From Kribbella pittospori (GTDB lineage Bacteria > Actinomycetota > Actinomycetes > Propionibacteriales > Kribbellaceae): a stretch of 64,000 nucleotides of DNA. Below are positions 61,001-64,000 of this stretch, piece after piece (within the stretch, counting starts at the first letter, position 1; each line of letters opens with the position of its first letter). A program made the position numbers and the translations under genes. The DNA lies in contig NZ_SJKB01000003.1 of NCBI RefSeq assembly GCF_004331465.1, forward strand, positions 248,001 to 312,000, read 5' to 3'. Under the pieces are notes generated by a model. It was not told where the DNA came from. It did no database searches and worked only from the letters and a program-made list of their open reading frames with translations.

Positions 61001-61458
61001 TCGCCGGGATCACCGCTGCCGGACCACCGCCGACCCTGCCTGGGATGAGTGACATCGAGGCGGACATGGCGGATCTGTGGTCCACCTCGATCACCACCAC
61101 CAGTCACCCGATGCAACGCGTCCGGGAGCGGCTCCGCGCCGAGGGCATCCTGTCCGCGGCCCAACTCCGCGAAGCCCCGAACGGCGCCCGCGTTCGCGTC
61201 GCCGGCGTGGTCACCCATCGCCAACGCCCGGCGACCGCCTCCGGCGTCACCTTCATGAACCTCGAGGACGAGACCGGCATGGCCAACATCGTCATCACTG
61301 TCGGCTGCTGGCACCGCCACGCCACCGTCGCCCGCACCGCCGGAGCCCTCATCATCCGGGGCCGGGTGGAACGAGCCGGCGAAGTCACCAACCTCTCCGC
61401 CGACCACCTCCAACGCCTCCCCCTAGCCGCCAAAACCCCCTCCCGAGACTTCCGCTGA
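58033..61458 (+). CDS. dnaE2: Error-prone DNA polymerase DnaE2
   Basis: An 1141-residue C-family DNA polymerase that copies damaged DNA and is the polymerase of the SOS mutasome. The PHP domain starts at about residue 60 (AELHAHSNFSFLDG). The catalytic Asp triad includes DIDVDFDSDRREEV near residues 458-471. There follow the fingers and thumb, a HhH segment (TGITAAQVEALATAGAFDCF) and an OB fold near the end. The N-terminal 45 residues before the PHP domain are typical of the DnaE2 branch. A LexA box lies 57 nt before the start. The partners imuA and imuB are not in the window. Confidence 0.95.
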   Translation: MGYNNPPIKWSELERKLSDRSRPGSHGGRPVTGDGGDSPAWSQHRGPYVPDTVRRPEHAVPYAELHAHSNFSFLDGASQPEDLAEAAVRQGLHALALTDHDGFYGAARFAEAAAAYKLPTVFGAELSLELTGPQNGVADPEGSHLLVLADGQEGYHKLAGEITEAQLAGGEKGKPVYDLERLAEQGRDHWLILTGCRKGLVRQALELGGHANGPAAAGRELDRLTALFGKDRVVVELIDHHLPADTTRNRILAGLAADRSLPVVATNNVHYATPAQHKLAAALAAVRARRDLDTMDGWLPPSGMAFLRSGEEMAFRFRRYDGAVARSVTLADQLAFDLARAKPKLPLRDVPEGETPMSWLRHLTFEGAAKRYGTRGQRPDAYERLERELAVIEEKEFPGYFLIVEDIVRYAHDNGILCQGRGSAANSAVCYALGITAVDSILYDLPFERFLATTRTEEPDIDVDFDSDRREEVIQHVYRKYGRRNAAQVANVISYRPKSAVRDMAKALGYSVGQQDAWSKQVDGWSPEITSTEHDIPPKVVAMATELLKFPRHLGIHSGGMVLTERPVGEVVPIEHARMENRTVLQWDKDDCAWMGLVKFDLLGLGMLAALQYCMELVREHIGESWLLHTIPKEEAGVYDQLCRADSVGVFQVESRAQMATLPRLKPRRFYDLVTEIALIRPGPIQGGAVHPYIRRRTGEEPITYLHPKLRPVLERTMGVPLFQEQLMQMAMAVGEIDGDEADLLRRAMGSKRGIEKISSLKEKLYAGMARNGITGDLADEIYEKIEAFANFGFAESHSISFALLVYSSTWLRLHYPAAFLAALLRAQPMGFYSPQSLVADARRHGVEVRRPHLHLSGVDAGLEQLVDGQELTGPTGSDDCLKDPQPLVGPFDPKAPSDTTGHRRDGVFSVRLGLSEVRTIGDKGAKLIVEERERGGPFTEMADLVRRTGITAAQVEALATAGAFDCFGLDRRQALWEAGRAAEERPGQLAGITAAGPPPTLPGMSDIEADMADLWSTSITTTSHPMQRVRERLRAEGILSAAQLREAPNGARVRVAGVVTHRQRPATASGVTFMNLEDETGMANIVITVGCWHRHATVARTAGALIIRGRVERAGEVTNLSADHLQRLPLAAKTPSRDFR

Positions 61459-61534
61459 CTTCGGCCGCGACGTCCGGATCGCCGTGACCCGCTCCGGCGT
61501 ACGGCGGGCTCAGCGTTCAGTGGGCGGGCCGGGC

Positions 61535-62353
61535 TCAGTGTCCGGTCGGCGGGCCGGCGGCTATTCGGGTGCGGACCTGCTCCATGCGTTCGGGGGAGTG
61601 GTGGGGCATTTGCCAGCGGGTTTCCAGCCACCAGGTGGCTCCGGCGTCGGCCCAGGATTTGAGGAGGGCGGCGGCTGCGGCGGGGTCGTGGGCGGGGGTT
61701 TCGCCTTCGGCGATGATGTCGAGGTGTGGAGAGCCGCCTTGGGCGGTGAGCCAGGAGCGGACCTGCCGCAGGTCGTCCGGTGAGTCGTGGCCTGATTGGT
61801 ACTGCGGGAGTACGCCGTCGCAGCGTAGGACGCGGCGCATCGACTTGGGTCTCGGCCAGACGCCGACCACCCAGATCGGGATCCGCTCCTGCACCGGCCG
61901 TCCGACCTGCGCGAGGTCGTCGCGGGCGCACTCGTAGTCGTAGTACTCACCGTGATAGCTGGATCGTCCGGCCCAGAGTTCGCGGATCAGGTCGATGCCC
62001 TCGTCCATCATGGCCGCCCGGGTCCGCAGGTCCAGCTCCTCGCCGGTCCGCGGGAGGTCGGTCTCGACGGCGCCGACCCCGACCGCCAGGGTCGCGCGAC
62101 CCGATGACACCTGGTCCAGCGTGGCGACCTGGCTCGCGACCTTCCACGGCCGTCGCCACGGCAGCGGCGTCAGCATCGTGCCGAGCCGGATCCGGCTCGT
62201 CCTGGCCGCGATCGCCGTCAGCAATCCCCACGCATCGACGCCGTACGCCGCCTCCCAGACGAACACCCCGTCCCAGCCGGCCGCCTCCGCAGCGACCGCC
62301 TGCTCGAGCTGCTCGACCGCCGACCCGCCCGGAAGAATCAGTCCGTATCTCAT
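61535..62353 (-). CDS. LLM class F420-dependent or flavin-dependent oxidoreductase
   Basis: A 272-residue luciferase-like monooxygenase-fold protein (MRYGLILPGGSAVEQLEQAV, then SRIRLGTMLTPLPWRRPWKV and LAVGVGAVETD). In actinobacteria most members use coenzyme F420. The substrate is unknown. AGGAAGG a few nt upstream supports the ATG at 62353. The dnaE2 gene ends 76 nt from its stop in the convergent orientation, and the gap is GC-rich with short repeats (GGGCTCAG twice) but no clear terminator. Confidence 0.83.
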   Translation of the reverse strand: MRYGLILPGGSAVEQLEQAVAAEAAGWDGVFVWEAAYGVDAWGLLTAIAARTSRIRLGTMLTPLPWRRPWKVASQVATLDQVSSGRATLAVGVGAVETDLPRTGEELDLRTRAAMMDEGIDLIRELWAGRSSYHGEYYDYECARDDLAQVGRPVQERIPIWVVGVWPRPKSMRRVLRCDGVLPQYQSGHDSPDDLRQVRSWLTAQGGSPHLDIIAEGETPAHDPAAAAALLKSWADAGATWWLETRWQMPHHSPERMEQVRTRIAAGPPTGH

Positions 62354-62453
62354 TCCACCTTCCTACTAGCCGCCACCGACAACACGCGGCCCGTTGTATT
62401 ACCCGCCGACTCGTGGGCTCCTAGGTAGTGGGGCTGCGATGGAGGGGGAAGCC

Positions 62454-63458
62454 ATGCCGTTGAAGACGTACGGCGTACTGGTCGGCCGGGCGGTCGGCGT
62501 ACGCCGGGAAGGCGATTCGGACACGCCGCACTACCAGATCCGGCTGGTGGACGACGCCAGGGTGGACTACCGGATCGCGGTCAATGTGAAGTCGAAGGAG
62601 TTCCCGTCGGAGCTGCTCTACCGGGTCCACGAGGACTTCCGGCATCCGGTCACCGCACAGTTGATCGGACTGGCCCGGGGCTGGCATCGGCTCGACACGG
62701 GTGCGGCCGGGGTGAACCTGGACTACGTCCGGCAGACGTTGTTCGATCGCACGCTGCTGCGGCCGTTGCCGGCCGACGTCGAGGGGCCGGGCAACGATCT
62801 GGCCGACCTGCTGGACGATCAGGTGCAGCGGGCGATCCGCGAGCCGGCTGCGGTCGTGTACGCGTTCGGCGAGCGGTGGGGTCCGGAGGACGGCGTACCG
62901 GACAAGGTCTTCGGCTTCCGGCCGGGCAACGGTGTGCATGACATCCACATGAACCAGGGCAACGTCGGTGCCTTCCGCAAGGACGACGGGGTGTGGCAGG
63001 ACGGCGCGATCATCATCGGGCTGCCGGACCAGCAACGCTGGGTCGGCATCTTCCTGGCGTTCCAGAGCCAGTCGTGGCACACCGACGACAAGACCGGTCA
63101 CGCTCTCGTGGACGCACCGGTCGCCGAGTTCGGCGCCGAGGCAGTCCAGATCGTTGCCGCGTTGATCAACCCGGTCGGCCCTGCGCCTGAAGCCGAGACG
63201 GTCACCCTGCTGAATGCTTCGCCGGACGCGGTCGACCTGACCGGCTGGCATCTCGTCGATCGTGCACTCCATGTCGGCCCGGTCCCGGCCGGTGTGCTGC
63301 CACCCGGCGAGACGCTGCTCGTCCGCCTTCCATCCACCGTCCAGCTGGGCAACAAGGGCGGCGAGATCACGCTGCTGAACAGCGCCGGCCTCAAGGTCCA
63401 CGGCGTCGCCTACACCGCGGCCCAGGCAGAGCGCTCAGGCTGGAGTGTCGTCTTCTGA
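62454..63458 (+). CDS. DUF2278 family protein with C-terminal lamin-tail domain
   Basis: A 334-residue protein. Residues 1-about 220 match DUF2278 (MPLKTYGVLVGRAVGVRREG, then NGVHDIHMNQGNVGAFRKDD with conserved His and Asn, and DGAIIIGLP). The last about 105 residues look like a lamin-tail or Ig-like beta domain (LLNASPDAVDLTGWHLVDRA, then LLNSAGLKVHGVAYT). The GGAGGGGGAA at 62441-62450 makes ATG 62454 the best start; in-frame ATGs lie further upstream. DUF2278 proteins are of unknown function, and the lamin-tail part suggests protein or nucleic-acid contacts. Confidence 0.75.
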   Translation: MPLKTYGVLVGRAVGVRREGDSDTPHYQIRLVDDARVDYRIAVNVKSKEFPSELLYRVHEDFRHPVTAQLIGLARGWHRLDTGAAGVNLDYVRQTLFDRTLLRPLPADVEGPGNDLADLLDDQVQRAIREPAAVVYAFGERWGPEDGVPDKVFGFRPGNGVHDIHMNQGNVGAFRKDDGVWQDGAIIIGLPDQQRWVGIFLAFQSQSWHTDDKTGHALVDAPVAEFGAEAVQIVAALINPVGPAPEAETVTLLNASPDAVDLTGWHLVDRALHVGPVPAGVLPPGETLLVRLPSTVQLGNKGGEITLLNSAGLKVHGVAYTAAQAERSGWSVVF

Positions 63459-63546
63459 TCCCGAAGGCCTGAAAGCGATATGAAAGGGTGGACAGCTTGG
63501 CTGGGCGACGGCAGCAGCTAACGACGGAGCGCTTGGAGTTGCAGCG

Positions 63547-64000
63547 ATGGACACGTCCTCGTATGTGAAGTCTGTGGTCGAGCAGACGAGTACGTTCGCC
63601 GAGTGGGTGGACGGCAGGGATGCGGCGACGCCGGTGCCGACGTGTCCGAAGTGGACGCTGGCCGATCTGGTCGACCATGTCGGCGCCACCCATCGGATGG
63701 TGGCAATGCTGGTAGGTGAGCAACTGAGCGAGCCGAGCAAGGCGTTCGCCGCCTACGTGCCGGCGCCGGCCGATTCGAGCCAGTGGGGCGCCTGGATGAC
63801 CGACGGTGCGGCCGCGGCGAAGCAGGCATTCGACGCGGCCGCCGATGACACGCCGGTGTGGGATCCGTCCGGTGCTGCGGCGGGGGTGCCGTTTTGGTCG
63901 CGGCGGTTGTTCGGTGAGGCGAGTGTGCACCGCGCGGACGCGGCGGTGGCGCTCGATCGGCGGTACGAGTTGGCGCCGGAGCCCGCCGCTGCGGCCCTGG
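63547..64000 (+). CDS. Maleylpyruvate isomerase family mycothiol-type protein (3' end outside window)
   Basis: The first 151 residues of a protein of the mycothiol-dependent maleylpyruvate isomerase/DinB-like family. The family motif is CPKWTLADLVDHVGATHRMV with the metal-binding His, and a later His is in FGEASVHRADA. The frame is open at the right edge of the window. It is a distinct gene from the similar enzyme at 22132. The ATG at 63547 follows a weak GGAG. Confidence 0.82.
   Translation, partial: MDTSSYVKSVVEQTSTFAEWVDGRDAATPVPTCPKWTLADLVDHVGATHRMVAMLVGEQLSEPSKAFAAYVPAPADSSQWGAWMTDGAAAAKQAFDAAADDTPVWDPSGAAAGVPFWSRRLFGEASVHRADAAVALDRRYELAPEPAAAAL

Noticed and set aside
61459..61534. Possible terminator or repeat element between dnaE2 and the LLM gene
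   Set aside because: The gap is GC-rich and has a short repeat GGGCTCAG, but no stem with a T run or other clear structure could be drawn.
1..64000. Mobile elements, prophage, tRNA, rRNA and CRISPR arrays
   Set aside because: No transposase, integrase, phage structural gene, cloverleaf, rRNA segment or regularly spaced repeat was recognised on either strand by reading.

Overview
The window is high-GC, tightly packed chromosomal DNA from an actinobacterium. The gene content fits a Kribbella-like member of the Propionibacteriales, though this is inferred from style and content, not from a search. Supporting signs are the GC-rich third codon positions, two mycothiol-dependent isomerase-type proteins, an actinobacterial LexA box in front of dnaE2, GTG and TTG starts, and many genes with a TANNNT -10 element only 6-7 nt before the start codon (probable leaderless mRNAs). 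No rRNA, tRNA, insertion sequence, prophage or CRISPR array was recognised, and no gap between genes exceeds about 200 nt.

Layout: 1-2.8 kb holds two sugar-ABC permeases (left edge open) and a DoxX/TetR divergent pair. 2.8-14.1 kb holds a large AAA/TPR regulator-like ATPase without the usual HTH, an ABC exporter pair, an MFS/ArsR divergent pair, a GH3 glycosidase/TetR divergent pair, a CPBP protease and a GNAT acetyltransferase. 14.1-22.0 kb is a leftward five-gene operon (two secreted beta-propellers, a DegT-type PLP enzyme and two amidohydrolase-fold proteins) preceded by an unusual regulator. 22.1-34.7 kb is a mixed region: mycothiol isomerase, Kup, MFS plus phosphotransferase, three TetR/aldo-keto reductase units, a GMC oxidoreductase and a LysR-effector/DUF5997 divergent pair. 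34.8-38.8 kb is a second operon with the same DegT plus two-amidohydrolase set, led by a solute-binding lipoprotein. 38.8-50.1 kb holds an aminotransferase, an epimerase, a flavoprotein oxidase, an 1838-residue single-chain acyl-CoA carboxylase and a class A PBP. 50.1-57.9 kb looks like an amine/amino-acid cluster: amino-acid permease, universal stress protein, LysA-like decarboxylase, a decayed copper amine oxidase, agmatinase and a class I glutamine amidotransferase. 58-61.5 kb is dnaE2 with its SOS box. The right edge has an LLM flavoprotein, a DUF2278 protein and a truncated mycothiol-type gene.

The most interesting signal is the pair of operons at 14.1-20.7 kb and 34.8-38.8 kb. Each encodes one DegT-family PLP enzyme plus two adjacent amidohydrolase-fold proteins, one keeping its metal ligands and the partner having lost them. 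The order of the two amidohydrolases is the same in both. Both operons carry a related palindrome at the promoter with an identical 11-mer, CATGACCGTAA. The gene directly upstream of the first operon encodes a regulator with a PrpR_N-like sensor, a cyclase/GGDEF-like middle and a C-terminal winged HTH. I infer a two-operon regulon for uptake, extracellular handling and breakdown of an unknown, probably sugar- or amino-sugar-derived, substrate.
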